Part shown: piece after piece, positions 8,881-17,372 of the stretch
How positions within the stretch are numbered: position 1 is the stretch's first letter
How the letters are laid out: every line of letters starts with the position of its first letter
Virus record (IMG/VR): IMGVR_UViG_3300029827_000121
Location: 1 to 64,000 of that record
Length of the DNA stretch: 64,000 bases
Source: a virus
Direction: 5' to 3' (one strand)
Notes under the pieces: generated by a model
What the model was told of the DNA's origin: nothing
The model's database searches: none
Seen by the model: the letters and a program-made list of their open reading frames with translations, nothing else
Made by a program: the position numbers and the translations under genes

Positions 8881-8974
8881 AGCTGCCATGCCAATTAACC
8901 GTTGAACCGATACCACGGTTGCTCAACTTCTGCCACGTTCGCATACATTAAGGACGGCATAAGGCATGGCAACT
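8881..8974. other. Structured intergenic element closed by an inverted repeat
   Basis: Arms TGCCATGCC (8884-8892) and GGCATGGCA (8963-8971) are perfect complements, extended by an AG/CT pair after one mismatch. Inside, GTTG plus AACCG (8901-8909) can pair with CGGTT plus CAAC (8916-8927, with a small bulge). It fills most of the gap between the two halves of the glycan cassette. There is no T-tract beside it, so it does not look like a simple terminator. Possible RNA structure, processing site or regulatory leader for the GT4 gene on the minus strand. Confidence 0.4.
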
Positions 8975-8983
8975 TTTATATTA

Positions 8984-9583
8984 TTAATCAATATCCACCA
9001 AATACCACCGTTTTTTCGTACAACTCCACATCACATCCCCGATTTTATAACTCCCTTCGATCGAAACACCATTAGTATGCTGTTTTCTTTTCGCCCATTT
9101 TACGAATTTTAAATACCCCTCCGGTGAATGATCCGGATGATCAACCGCTTTCCAATCATACGGATAACCGCAAACATAATCCCACCATGCTTTTTCCGGC
9201 GCATCAACATGTTGCGTCTTTATCCCCAACGCCGTCGTTTTGTGGCGCGTCCTTTTGTATAACAGGTTTACTTCTACTTCCACTATTTTTTCTGGTCGTG
9301 GAGCGACGCCGAGGTCGTGGAGTTTTTTCCACTTTTTGAATATCTTTATCACGTACCGTTTCTTCTGTGCTTTCTTCCACGACAGACTGTAAAACAATTG
9401 AACGCCGACTTTCTGGCTTTTTTGGTAATACAGTTTCACTCTTCCCTTCGGAATCAACTTCTCGTTCAACAGTATCGCATGGCTCCCCTTTATCCGGTTG
9501 TTCGCTCCCACCTGATGCACTCCGTCCTTCGGGCACGGCACATGCGCTCTCTGAATGAATTCCGCTATCCCCTTTATCTCCAT
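8984..9583 (-). CDS. ORF overlapping the methyltransferase tail; possible +1-frame extension
   Basis: A 199-codon frame. Its first two thirds overlap the low-complexity tail of the upstream methyltransferase in another frame; only the part after about 9204 is free. That free part looks like a compact domain rich in Trp and Tyr (EKAWWDYVCGYPYDW, then YKIGDVMWS and RWYLVDID). It is in the +1 frame relative to the methyltransferase, so it may be a domain attached by frameshifting or separated by an indel. Against that, the ATG at 9583 has GAGGAG 7 nt upstream, so an independent overlapping gene is also possible. Confidence 0.45.
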   Translation of the reverse strand: MEIKGIAEFIQRAHVPCPKDGVHQVGANNRIKGSHAILLNEKLIPKGRVKLYYQKSQKVGVQLFYSLSWKKAQKKRYVIKIFKKWKKLHDLGVAPRPEKIVEVEVNLLYKRTRHKTTALGIKTQHVDAPEKAWWDYVCGYPYDWKAVDHPDHSPEGYLKFVKWAKRKQHTNGVSIEGSYKIGDVMWSCTKKRWYLVDID

Positions 9584-10331
9584 TAGAATTCTCCTCTATT
9601 TCCTTATACATTCCATTACTAATCAAATCCCAAGCTTTTTTATCTATTTTTGATAATAAAGTTATATCTGGATAATTATCGCCAACATAATCAAATGATT
9701 TTCTCAATATTTTTTCTTTAACACCAATTATAAAATGAAACTTCCTATCAGGTCCCCATTCCACCATTGTGCAAAATTTATTTGTATTTAAATATTTTTC
9801 AACATTCATGGGATGCCAGAAAGCATAATCATTATGTTTTTTGCGACCTTTCTTATTTCTTTCTGCAAATCTGCTTTGTACGATAATTACATCCAGTTTT
9901 GGAAGAATCACATTTTCAAACATCCGCACTTCTTTATTGCTGAAATGATAAAGTACATATGAAAGATACGCGGCATTTGTCTCATCTTTTAACTCACCGT
10001 TTTTAATACGTTTCATAAATTTTTTAATACTCATATTTAAAAACGTCGGTTCATGTTCTAATTCAGGAATGTGCTTTTTCGTTTCAAGCGCTTGCTGCCA
10101 ATATCCTTTTTCTTCTTCCACCCCTGTATAACAATTGGCAACTTGAGCGATATGATATGCGGCGAGTCCGGCATTACATCCCACTTCGAGCACGTTTTTT
10201 CCTTTGAATACATTCATATATTTCAACAACATAGGAAACCGAACCTGATATCTGTCAAATTTCTGATAAACAGTTCCATGTTTCGCCCAACTTCCCGACA
10301 ATTCCCTGTACTGATCTTTTGTCAATAACAT
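9204..10331 (-). CDS. Class I methyltransferase with long hydrophilic tail
   Basis: A 375-residue protein. The N-terminal 240 residues are a methyltransferase (motif I NVLEVGCNAGLAAYHI, TGVEEEKGYW, and AAYLSYVLYHFS as a motif-IV-like strand). This region is paralogous to the protein at 228-830. From about residue 255 the sequence becomes Ser, Glu, Arg and Pro-rich with no hydrophobic core (for example RRRSTTRKNSGSRSK) and ends just where a compact domain begins in the +1 frame. It overlaps the upstream GT4 gene by 10 nt. Confidence 0.7.
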   Translation of the reverse strand: MLLTKDQYRELSGSWAKHGTVYQKFDRYQVRFPMLLKYMNVFKGKNVLEVGCNAGLAAYHIAQVANCYTGVEEEKGYWQQALETKKHIPELEHEPTFLNMSIKKFMKRIKNGELKDETNAAYLSYVLYHFSNKEVRMFENVILPKLDVIIVQSRFAERNKKGRKKHNDYAFWHPMNVEKYLNTNKFCTMVEWGPDRKFHFIIGVKEKILRKSFDYVGDNYPDITLLSKIDKKAWDLISNGMYKEIEENSNGDKGDSGIHSESACAVPEGRSASGGSEQPDKGEPCDTVEREVDSEGKSETVLPKKPESRRSIVLQSVVEESTEETVRDKDIQKVEKTPRPRRRSTTRKNSGSRSKPVIQKDAPQNDGVGDKDATC

Positions 10332-11275
10332 TTTAACACCTCCACGAAGTTTCTCATTGCTTGTTCGCGATTACCTATTTTATTAAGGATAAGTTCACGA
10401 TGAGTTTTATATCGCGTTTTATCCGATGATTTTATCGCTTTTATCGCCGAATCAACATCAAGAGCCTTATATCGCCATGCGGTTTCACCATCAATACAAT
10501 GATCGCTGCAACCCGCTAACGGAGCATCCGGATAGACGACCGTACATCCGCACAATGCAGCTTCCATCGGCGGATTATGCAATCCCTCTTTCGTGCTGGT
10601 AACAACCCATGTATCAACGACATTATATATCCGTATCAAGCTGCTGTAATCCGCATTTTTTACAAAAGAATAAAAATTGCTTTTAACGAATCTCTTTATT
10701 TTCTTATTCAAATCGATACCATATCCATAATATCGATAAGTATCACCAAGCTTTTTAACGATCTCCATCACGAAATCAAAATGTTTTCGCGGTTTATCTG
10801 ATATTAAAAAACCGATACTGTTTTTTTCATGGATATACAAATTATGCCATCGATATGAATCAATACCCTGATAAGCAATACGTGTTTCTATTCCATGGTT
10901 CGCGTACCAATCACGCAAATTTTCACTATTTACTATTACTTTTACTTTTGATGCCCATTTGAGCACTTTCCTTTTTGACATTTGATGGTTTTCCAAAAGC
11001 CTGCACCAATAGAACAATTTCGCTTTTTTCGGTGCATACTTCAGCATCGGTTTAATATCGCTGACGGTAACGGCGATACATGCATCGGCATCTTCTGAAA
11101 TCTTATTTACCGGTTTAGGATGTTTAAACCAGCGAAATTTATCCTTTGTCGCGACAATATGAACTTTATGACCAAGACTCTTCAATGAATTCGCGGATTT
11201 TAAAATGGTCGAAGTTCCGCCATTGGAATTTAGTTGTGACCAGTAAGGATGATTGGCGTAAAAACAGATATTCAT
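10322..11275 (-). CDS. GT4-like glycosyltransferase
   Basis: A 317-residue GT-B protein starting MNICFYANHPYWSQL. The Gly-rich acceptor loop is NSNGGTSTILKSANSL, and the C-terminal donor site has a HNPPMEAALCGCTVV pattern with the first Glu of the E-x7-E motif. It ends with helical residues typical of the closing C-terminal helix. It is coupled by ATGA to a 54-codon gene upstream. Donor and acceptor unknown. Confidence 0.7.
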   Translation of the reverse strand: MNICFYANHPYWSQLNSNGGTSTILKSANSLKSLGHKVHIVATKDKFRWFKHPKPVNKISEDADACIAVTVSDIKPMLKYAPKKAKLFYWCRLLENHQMSKRKVLKWASKVKVIVNSENLRDWYANHGIETRIAYQGIDSYRWHNLYIHEKNSIGFLISDKPRKHFDFVMEIVKKLGDTYRYYGYGIDLNKKIKRFVKSNFYSFVKNADYSSLIRIYNVVDTWVVTSTKEGLHNPPMEAALCGCTVVYPDAPLAGCSDHCIDGETAWRYKALDVDSAIKAIKSSDKTRYKTHRELILNKIGNREQAMRNFVEVLKCY

Positions 11276-11436
11276 TGTCCCATCAACTTATCTATATATT
11301 GAACTGTTTCTTCTTTATTCAATTTTCTTTCCACTCCATTTTCAACTAATATGCTTCCATCTTCTGTGATTTGTATTCCATTACCAGTATACACACCACA
11401 TCCTTTCATCTTACTACAATCATCATTCTTATTCAT
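11272..11436 (-). CDS. 54-residue hypothetical protein
   Basis: A small frame, ATG at 11436 to TGA at 11272, filling the gap between two glycosyltransferase genes. It ends in an ATGA overlap with the GT4 start, which strongly supports translation. The product starts MNKNDDCSKMKGCGVYTGNG and is acidic and basic mixed, with no membrane segment. No family recognised. The nearest GGAG (in the end of the upstream gene) is about 14 nt away, so the ribosome probably reinitiates. Confidence 0.6.
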   Translation of the reverse strand: MNKNDDCSKMKGCGVYTGNGIQITEDGSILVENGVERKLNKEETVQYIDKLMGQ

Positions 11437-11438
11437 TT

Positions 11439-12209
11439 TTATAAAAATTTCTCCAAGGCTTTTACCACCGTTTTAACGGATGGTTGCCAATTATCCTCAT
11501 CAAGAACTTTGCACGGCGTATCAAACGGATTCCATATATGTTTATATCTATCCTTGTTGGTTCCTTTTATTGACTTTTGATATTTATTATCGGTCATAAT
11601 CACCTGAGGACATCCACATAAACTCGCCAAATGTCCCGGCCCGCTGGAAGGAGTAAGGAGCACTTTGCTGCTTGCCAAAATATCACATATAATGTTTAAT
11701 GAAAAATTCCGCATATCTTCCGTATTATCGATATAATGCGCTTCGGTTCCTATGCAACACACTTTTTTCGGTTTTAAAATTTCCAATAATTTTCGATATC
11801 GCGGTTTCGGCCAATTCCAACTTCTCTGCCCGTATTTATCGCACGCCCGCGCATGTATAACAAGATCGTAAGCGCATGCCTTTCGTTTAATTCCATATTT
11901 TAAATATTCTCTTTTCCATTCAGAACATATAGAGCGCGTCGGTTGAACGATATGCGTCTTCGGACAATCCCTTATGATAAGTTCTGGCATCTTTACTTTT
12001 TTACCATTCAACAACCATCTGTCCGGTAATCCTTTTTTATCGTGAAAAATATTCTCTTTCGCGAAATCACGATAAAGATACTCATGCTCTACTTTACTTA
12101 CAATAATAGTTTCATCGAATTTTCGGCTATATTTCCTGATGGCAGGAATCCATGTCATTATTTCCCATCCGAATTCTCCAAGCCATGGTCCCGCAAGAAG
12201 TGTTTTCAA
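11439..12209 (-). CDS. GT9-like glycosyltransferase
   Basis: A 256-residue protein. The N-terminal GPWLGEFGWEIMTWIPAIRK contains the Gly-rich loop of GT-B enzymes that begin with G-E-G/W. The C-terminal LLTPSSGPGHLASLCGCPQV resembles the D-x-G-x-x-H-L-A-x-x-x-G-x-P signature of heptosyltransferases (GT9). It is shorter than canonical heptosyltransferases (about 320-350). It overlaps the following small gene by 4 nt. Exact sugar unknown. Confidence 0.6.
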   Translation of the reverse strand: MKTLLAGPWLGEFGWEIMTWIPAIRKYSRKFDETIIVSKVEHEYLYRDFAKENIFHDKKGLPDRWLLNGKKVKMPELIIRDCPKTHIVQPTRSICSEWKREYLKYGIKRKACAYDLVIHARACDKYGQRSWNWPKPRYRKLLEILKPKKVCCIGTEAHYIDNTEDMRNFSLNIICDILASSKVLLTPSSGPGHLASLCGCPQVIMTDNKYQKSIKGTNKDRYKHIWNPFDTPCKVLDEDNWQPSVKTVVKALEKFL

Positions 12210-12514
12210 AAGAAATACTCCTCCGTCGAATTTTTACGATGTGACTTACCTATCACTTTAAAAAAGAATTCCGGTACTTTGCCGCGTTTTTTCATATTGG
12301 CTATTCGATTACGTTCTCCCCAATTCGGCGGTCCTATGGTGACCAGCATTTCTCCATAAAATTTTTTATCCCTATCCAATCGTTTCGTTGCTTTTACGCG
12401 AAATTCTCCACCTTCATCCATCACCGTTACATACTGAATACCGTCGGTAAGGAGACATTTTTCCACCGCCAATTTCGCCATTTCAGCGCTTTTTTTTAAA
12501 AATTCCTCATCCAT
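12206..12514 (-). CDS. Hypothetical protein
   Basis: A 102-residue soluble protein with a helical N-terminus (EEFLKKSAEMAKLAVEKCLL) and a beta-rich middle (VTVMDEGGEFRVKATKRL and YGEMLVTIGPPNWGERNRI). No known motif. It sits between the GT9-like and GT2 genes, with an ATGA overlap downstream. It is probably part of the glycan cassette. Confidence 0.6.
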   Translation of the reverse strand: MDEEFLKKSAEMAKLAVEKCLLTDGIQYVTVMDEGGEFRVKATKRLDRDKKFYGEMLVTIGPPNWGERNRIANMKKRGKVPEFFFKVIGKSHRKNSTEEYFF

Positions 12515-12515
12515 T

Positions 12516-13223
12516 TCAACTCTTTCTCAAAAGCTTTTCGCATTTCCTTTGCAACCGTTTTTTTCTTCGCGTTACATGATCGTTCCAGTAATAAATCACT
12601 TTATGAATATGCCTCACCTTTTTTAATCCCGTAATGCCGATACAACCAAATATCAAAGCCAAATCACTCGCCGCTTCGAGCCATTTTCCACCATGTTGAA
12701 ACCATTGCGGTTTTGCCTGTTTGATAATTTTCCATTTGATTGTTTTCAAATGCGATCCACGCCACGGCAATTTCCTGATATCGCCGTTTCGCGGATACGG
12801 TTTGCTGATTTTCGTTCTTCTCCCTTTTGAAATCTTTTTATAACTTCCATGAGTAATCATGGTATCAGGATATTTACGATAAACACGTTCAACGGTTGCA
12901 AGCGCTTCCTTGCTGATATAATCGTCGGCGTCAACTACCACCGCCACATCGTCATTATCAGGTTTAAAAACATGTTTCGTGAGACCTATAATCGAATACA
13001 TATTTCTGCAAAGTCCGAAATTGTTCAAATTCGTTGACAAAACAAATCTATTATCATCTTTTATCGCTGCATTCGTTACGATTACTGAATTATCCATCGG
13101 CGCATCCAGCGATATGATCGCTTTCCATCGCGAATATGTCTGTCTTCGTATCGATCTTATGCATTTTTCAACTGTTTTTTCGCAGTTTCTTCCTCTGATA
13201 AGGAAGATAAATGTAATCTCCAT
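12516..13223 (-). CDS. GT2-like glycosyltransferase
   Basis: A 235-residue protein of the GT-A fold. The N-terminal segment is ITFIFLIRGRNCEKTVEKCI, then SIRRQTYSRWKAIISLDAP at the nucleotide-binding strands and VAVVVDADDYISKEALA as the DxD metal site. The usual VDDGS is replaced by SLDAP. The C-terminus is basic. It overlaps the upstream gene by 67 nt, an unusually long overlap for this cassette, so the true end of the neighbour deserves a check. Confidence 0.7.
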   Translation of the reverse strand: MEITFIFLIRGRNCEKTVEKCIRSIRRQTYSRWKAIISLDAPMDNSVIVTNAAIKDDNRFVLSTNLNNFGLCRNMYSIIGLTKHVFKPDNDDVAVVVDADDYISKEALATVERVYRKYPDTMITHGSYKKISKGRRTKISKPYPRNGDIRKLPWRGSHLKTIKWKIIKQAKPQWFQHGGKWLEAASDLALIFGCIGITGLKKVRHIHKVIYYWNDHVTRRKKRLQRKCEKLLRKS

Positions 13224-14101
13224 TTTGTATACTTTCGAACACGTCTCAATATCTCTCTTATTTTGGCATTTTCACCCGCTTTTCTTCGTATTTGAAGCCA
13301 TAACGAATCTTTTTCGAGTTTGGCGAGTAATTTCAGATTTTCAACCGCTACCCGTCCGGCGAGTCTTTTTTTGCCGTGTTTTTTCTTTATAAAATCACCC
13401 AGATGTATATCCCTGTAAATTTTCGGCGCATGTTTTTTGTAAACGTTTTTATTTTTTCTCGTCGGAGCGGGCAATCCCGCCTTTTTAACAATTCTATAAA
13501 GCATCACTTCGTCATATTCTCTGTACGACGCGGGAATATGACTGTCGATACCGTCCGCAAGATTGTGTTTAATAAAAGAACGATACTTTTTCTGAATTTC
13601 CCGCGTTTTTTCAAACCATTCCGGATTCTTAAAAACGAAAGAACCGCCAGCGATTCTCGTAAAATCACCTTTCCATCCAATCCTATTTATATTGTAACGC
13701 CTTGGATGCCGGTAAGGACCGCGCACCCCGAAATACGGAAGATTACCCATGGCCGTTTTAAAGAATTTCAGATGAGAAATCTTGTGCGGGAATATAAGAA
13801 AATCGATATCCTTTATAAAAACATAGTCATATCCCTTATATTCCTTTTCGTTTACAAGAAATCGCAGACAATTCGTTATAAACGGCCTGTTCGGGTACGA
13901 TTTGAAACAATCTTCCTTAACTTCCCATCCGTCATACGGAATCATTTTCAAAGCTTCACGGGTATTATCCTTCAATTCTCCTTTAACAAATACTTTAACA
14001 CCGGCATCCGGATACGCTTTCTTCGTCGTATAGACGAATAAAGGTATAAAGAACTGATATGAATCATTCGTGCAAACGGATGAGAAGCAGAATTTACTCA
14101 T
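13157..14101 (-). CDS. GT-A-fold glycosyltransferase-like protein
   Basis: A 314-residue protein. A YVFIKDIDFLIFPHKIS segment supplies a DxD motif (DID) after a hydrophobic strand, and IAGGSFVFKNPEWFEKTREI looks like the following acceptor-site strand of galactosyl- or GT8-like enzymes. The last 90 residues are very basic and helical. Start is coupled by ATGA to a 44-codon gene. Confidence 0.5.
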   Translation of the reverse strand: MSKFCFSSVCTNDSYQFFIPLFVYTTKKAYPDAGVKVFVKGELKDNTREALKMIPYDGWEVKEDCFKSYPNRPFITNCLRFLVNEKEYKGYDYVFIKDIDFLIFPHKISHLKFFKTAMGNLPYFGVRGPYRHPRRYNINRIGWKGDFTRIAGGSFVFKNPEWFEKTREIQKKYRSFIKHNLADGIDSHIPASYREYDEVMLYRIVKKAGLPAPTRKNKNVYKKHAPKIYRDIHLGDFIKKKHGKKRLAGRVAVENLKLLAKLEKDSLWLQIRRKAGENAKIREILRRVRKYTKWRLHLSSLSEEETAKKQLKNA

Positions 14102-14232
14102 TTTTTCTTTCCATGCACGCCTTTGATAGTTCCCTTGTTCGCCGATGCATAGAATACGTTCTCCCCTTTTTTGGAACCGTATTCCTGTTTCATGTTCGTC
14201 ATTATTTTCTTACCCTTTTTTGTCAACGGCAT
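14098..14232 (-). CDS. Small conserved phage protein (44 residues)
   Basis: The ATG at 14232 has a perfect AAGGAG site upstream. The longer open frame starts further up but lacks such a site. The product starts MPLTKKGKKIMTNMKQEYGS and ends in a KGVHGKKK tail. Very basic Lys/Gly-rich proteins with this K-K-G-K-K-I-M beginning and FYAS-N-KG middle recur in tailed phages near packaging and portal genes. Function unknown. Confidence 0.65.
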   Translation of the reverse strand: MPLTKKGKKIMTNMKQEYGSKKGENVFYASANKGTIKGVHGKKK

Positions 14233-14233
14233 A

Positions 14234-14428
14234 TTATCTCCTTTTCGTATTTTTCCACATTGCGGCGGCGGCAACGTTTTCTCCCGCTTCCTTGCTGCCA
14301 TATGTTTTCGCGGCTTTTGCGGCTACCTTTCCGAAATTCTTTCCCGGCTTACCGATATCTTTTCCGGCACTCGCCTTTTTAGCGATTCCGCTTTTCTGTT
14401 TCTCACTCAATCCGCTTGACGGTTTCAT
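14234..14428 (-). CDS. Small Ala/Lys-rich protein
   Basis: A 64-residue basic protein (MKPSSGLSEKQKSGIAKKAS start) rich in Ala, Gly and Lys. It lies 1 nt upstream of the 44-codon gene and overlaps the GNAT-like gene by 26 nt. Its composition suggests nucleic-acid contact or a virion-associated role, but no domain is recognisable. Confidence 0.5.
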   Translation of the reverse strand: MKPSSGLSEKQKSGIAKKASAGKDIGKPGKNFGKVAAKAAKTYGSKEAGENVAAAAMWKNTKRR

Positions 14429-14846
14429 CCTGATGCTCCTTTCTCCACACGAGTAATTTATTTCCTTTTATAACTTCTTGTTTGAAACCCCATTTCAAAC
14501 ACAATTCCCTTCCGCCTTCAGTAGATATACCTGTTACAATAATATTGAAAAATCCCGAACCGGTAATAAATCCCATAATCTGATCGCCGATTCCCTCGCC
14601 GCGATCATCCGGATCGTATACAATAATATCAGTCAATATAACCGTTTCATTTATCACCGGTGCGGTACCGTTATTTCTTTTAAAATGCACGTTTTTCGTC
14701 AGTATCGCTCTGCCGAGAATCTTGTTATCCTTACCCATTATCGGTATGTTTACCAAAAAATCAACCGGCACACATTCATACTCAACAAACAAACCTTTCC
14801 CTTCAATCGCATATCTGGTTTTGATTATATTCATCTCGTACACCAT
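14403..14846 (-). CDS. GNAT-like N-acetyltransferase
   Basis: A 147-residue protein. The central segment TDIIVYDPDDRGEGIGDQIM has the R/Q-x-x-G-x-G/A acetyl-CoA loop of GNAT enzymes (here RGEGIG) after the beta-4 strand. GGRELCLKWGFKQEV then gives the typical beta-5 to alpha-4 region and a G-F ending. The substrate is unknown. It overlaps the terminase end by 16 nt. A second in-frame ATG at 14834 is an alternative start; neither has a strong Shine-Dalgarno. Confidence 0.6.
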   Translation of the reverse strand: MVYEMNIIKTRYAIEGKGLFVEYECVPVDFLVNIPIMGKDNKILGRAILTKNVHFKRNNGTAPVINETVILTDIIVYDPDDRGEGIGDQIMGFITGSGFFNIIVTGISTEGGRELCLKWGFKQEVIKGNKLLVWRKEHQDETVKRIE

Positions 14847-16885
14847 GCGGTCATACTGTGATTTTCTTCCTTCTTTATTCTTAACACCGGGGAATAATCC
14901 CTTAATTTTTTCATTTCTATTTTCTCTTTCTTTCTCCGTCTCACTTCGCTTAATATAAGTAACAAGGCTTTGACGAATCCGTTATTATCGACATCCGGAC
15001 CTTCCTTCTTCACCGACCAGAGAGCTATCGCGGTTCGCATATCCTTCAAATCGTTATGAATGATGATATTGTTTTCTCCGTACATTTTAATACCGAGCGC
15101 AATGGCTCCGAATTCATCGTATTTTTCAGCGAAAGCAATGTACAATCCCGACCGCAGAAGAATTTCTCCCAATGGTTGCCGGTCCTCATTGTTATTGAAC
15201 ATTTCATTATTTCCGATAACACGTATTTCCCGGTCATCGTCATAGCACCCTTTATGCGTACTTCTATTCACGATTCTCGCGATAACATCCGGATCGGGAT
15301 GCTCCTGTTTGAATTCTGCATAAATCCACAATTTGTCAATGAATTGCTGGTATATCGCCGCGATTCCATTAATGGAAAGATCCTTGTTAAGCACCAGGGC
15401 GGCATAGTGAAGAACATCCACCATGAAAATGCCGTCAAAAGAAGGATCGGTCAGATGATCGTAATTCCAATCTATGGTAAAATTATTCGACACACTCCGA
15501 TTATCCGGACGTTCAAATATCTTTTTACTACCCTTATAAAAACAGATTATAACCGCATCGGCCCTGTCCGGACTTCTTCCCACTCTTTTTTTATGTTCCG
15601 CTTTCGGTTCGATTTTCATTTTATTATTGGAAGCGGGACGCCACTCTCTCGTTGACATTTCCTCTATAAGATCTTCATCATCGCACAATTCTATCGATCC
15701 TATAATTTCCGCCATATAGAACCACATCTCGGAACCGGAATCCGGATACCGATCATCATCGATTTTCGTATTCGATAGACACGGCACCACTTCAATATTA
15801 TCAGTTTCATTCAACGCCAGTTCATCGCCGATGGGACCGCCCAAACCATGATCATCAATTTTAATTCTTACCTTACTTTTGATTCCGGTTTTAATCCGAT
15901 ATTCACGCAACATTTTCAAGGCATGGCCGATGGTCTCCGGTCCTTTTGTTTTCGGGAATACGCGCACTTCCAACAACTTCATTCCCTGCCGCATCGCGAT
16001 CGCGGTAAGGTCGTTTCCTTCCCTTGCCGGATCGATTCCCATTTCCAAATAATCACCCGCCGGAACATCCCGGTCCTTCGCGGCATGACAATCGGAAAGA
16101 GATATAATTGCCATGGGATTCCCAAGTGGAGGCATCCCCAGAACATACACCCGGTACATATCCGATTCTCTCGGAAACCGCTGCATGCGTTTGAACCATA
16201 TATTGTTTTTCCGTTCGGAATGTTCGGTGCTTAACCGGATACGATACCAATCATTTTTATCCTTATAATGAGAATCATAGAAGGGACCGGATGCCAAGGT
16301 GGGGTTTCCGGCCATAACGATTTTATTATCCGGATCGTTCATTCCCGCCAAGATCGCATCGATAATAACTTTTTCGACATTTGAAGCTTCATCAACCAGC
16401 CACAAAACGTGAGTGGCATGAACGCCGGAAATATTCTCCTTGTCCTTGGTAGTCATTATCTGTCCGAAGGCATGCATGGTGGGATCGACATGATAAATTT
16501 TCTCACCGGTAAGTCGTATCTCATCGGTAAGATTCGAACCGTCAAGCCACTTCCTTATCTCCGCCCAAAGCGTTGCCTTCAGGTTTTCGTATTTGGGACC
16601 GGTGGCGATTACGCGGGATTCATTCCTTGTCCATATCCACCAAAGAGCCAGAAAGGCGAGAGAGCTGGTTTTCGTACATCCTCTTCCTGAAAATATTGAC
16701 ACGTAATCATGCGTGGCCACCGCTTTCAGAATCAATTTTGTCTGCGGTTCAAGCCGTCTTCCGATCTTGTTGGCCGCGACTTCCTCCGGAGTAAGACGTA
16801 ATACCTGTTGTTCAGTGAAGGCTATGGGGCGGGGATAATAATATTCGTACTTATTGGCGGACATCGGAGGTCTTTTACGCGGCAT
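14831..16885 (-). CDS. terL: Terminase large subunit with extra C-terminal domain
   Basis: A 684-residue DNA-packaging motor. The ATPase domain has Walker A SGRGCTKT (residues 66-73), Walker B VLWLVDEAS (160-168) and a coupling MAGNP (191-195). The RNase-H-like nuclease domain has MGIDPAREGND (D285), IKIDDHG (about D344) and RSPDRADA (D443), the expected acidic triad. The protein then continues about 225 residues beyond the normal end of a two-domain TerL. The extension has another D-containing strand (FMVDVLHYAALV) and an IYAEF strand. Overlaps the HNH-like gene by 11 nt; TerS is 2.3 kb upstream on the same strand. Confidence 0.9.
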   Translation of the reverse strand: MPRKRPPMSANKYEYYYPRPIAFTEQQVLRLTPEEVAANKIGRRLEPQTKLILKAVATHDYVSIFSGRGCTKTSSLAFLALWWIWTRNESRVIATGPKYENLKATLWAEIRKWLDGSNLTDEIRLTGEKIYHVDPTMHAFGQIMTTKDKENISGVHATHVLWLVDEASNVEKVIIDAILAGMNDPDNKIVMAGNPTLASGPFYDSHYKDKNDWYRIRLSTEHSERKNNIWFKRMQRFPRESDMYRVYVLGMPPLGNPMAIISLSDCHAAKDRDVPAGDYLEMGIDPAREGNDLTAIAMRQGMKLLEVRVFPKTKGPETIGHALKMLREYRIKTGIKSKVRIKIDDHGLGGPIGDELALNETDNIEVVPCLSNTKIDDDRYPDSGSEMWFYMAEIIGSIELCDDEDLIEEMSTREWRPASNNKMKIEPKAEHKKRVGRSPDRADAVIICFYKGSKKIFERPDNRSVSNNFTIDWNYDHLTDPSFDGIFMVDVLHYAALVLNKDLSINGIAAIYQQFIDKLWIYAEFKQEHPDPDVIARIVNRSTHKGCYDDDREIRVIGNNEMFNNNEDRQPLGEILLRSGLYIAFAEKYDEFGAIALGIKMYGENNIIIHNDLKDMRTAIALWSVKKEGPDVDNNGFVKALLLILSEVRRRKKEKIEMKKLRDYSPVLRIKKEENHSMTAWCTR

Positions 16886-17372
16886 TCAAAACCTCCAGAT
16901 TCAAATCATTCAACAATAAATTCTCTTTTGAAAATTCTCTTATTTTTTTATTATACGCTTCCGCCGCATCCATTTCGGAAGCGAAATACCCTATCGGCAA
17001 ATCAAGAAGATGCGCTTTCCATAAACCGTAATACCCATCCCACTTTACCCCGGTAAACCGCGACACTCCATTGGAAGCCCACCATTTGACCGGTTCTCCC
17101 CGTGGATTGATCACCGATAAATTCGCACGTTGCAAATTAAGCGGATTATGGTCCCGGAACTTAAGCAGATAATTTTTTGATATTCCCGCGACAACTTTAT
17201 GCAGATAAATGAACTGTTGTTTATGCAACAACGGATTGATCCCGAAACGACGGGCATACCTGAAACCTTTTCTCCCATGATTAGCAATACTCCACTTCCA
17301 ATGATGCAACCAATCGTAAATATCATCGTCAGTAAGACAGTAGATATTTCGTGATAAACAAAAAGCTTTCAT
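16875..17372 (-). CDS. HNH-like protein with AP2-type DNA-binding domain
   Basis: About 165 residues from the ATG at 17372, which forms an ATGA overlap with the upstream gene. The middle (YLHKVVAG, then FRDHNPLNLQRANL) matches the degenerate HNH layout of phage homing endonucleases. The C-terminus (GVKWDGYYGLWKAHL, then YFASEMDAAEAYNKK) is an AP2-like DNA-binding domain. Some catalytic histidines look altered, so cutting activity is uncertain. It sits directly before terL, a common site for free-standing homing endonucleases. Confidence 0.65.
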   Translation of the reverse strand: MKAFCLSRNIYCLTDDDIYDWLHHWKWSIANHGRKGFRYARRFGINPLLHKQQFIYLHKVVAGISKNYLLKFRDHNPLNLQRANLSVINPRGEPVKWWASNGVSRFTGVKWDGYYGLWKAHLLDLPIGYFASEMDAAEAYNKKIREFSKENLLLNDLNLEVLNAA

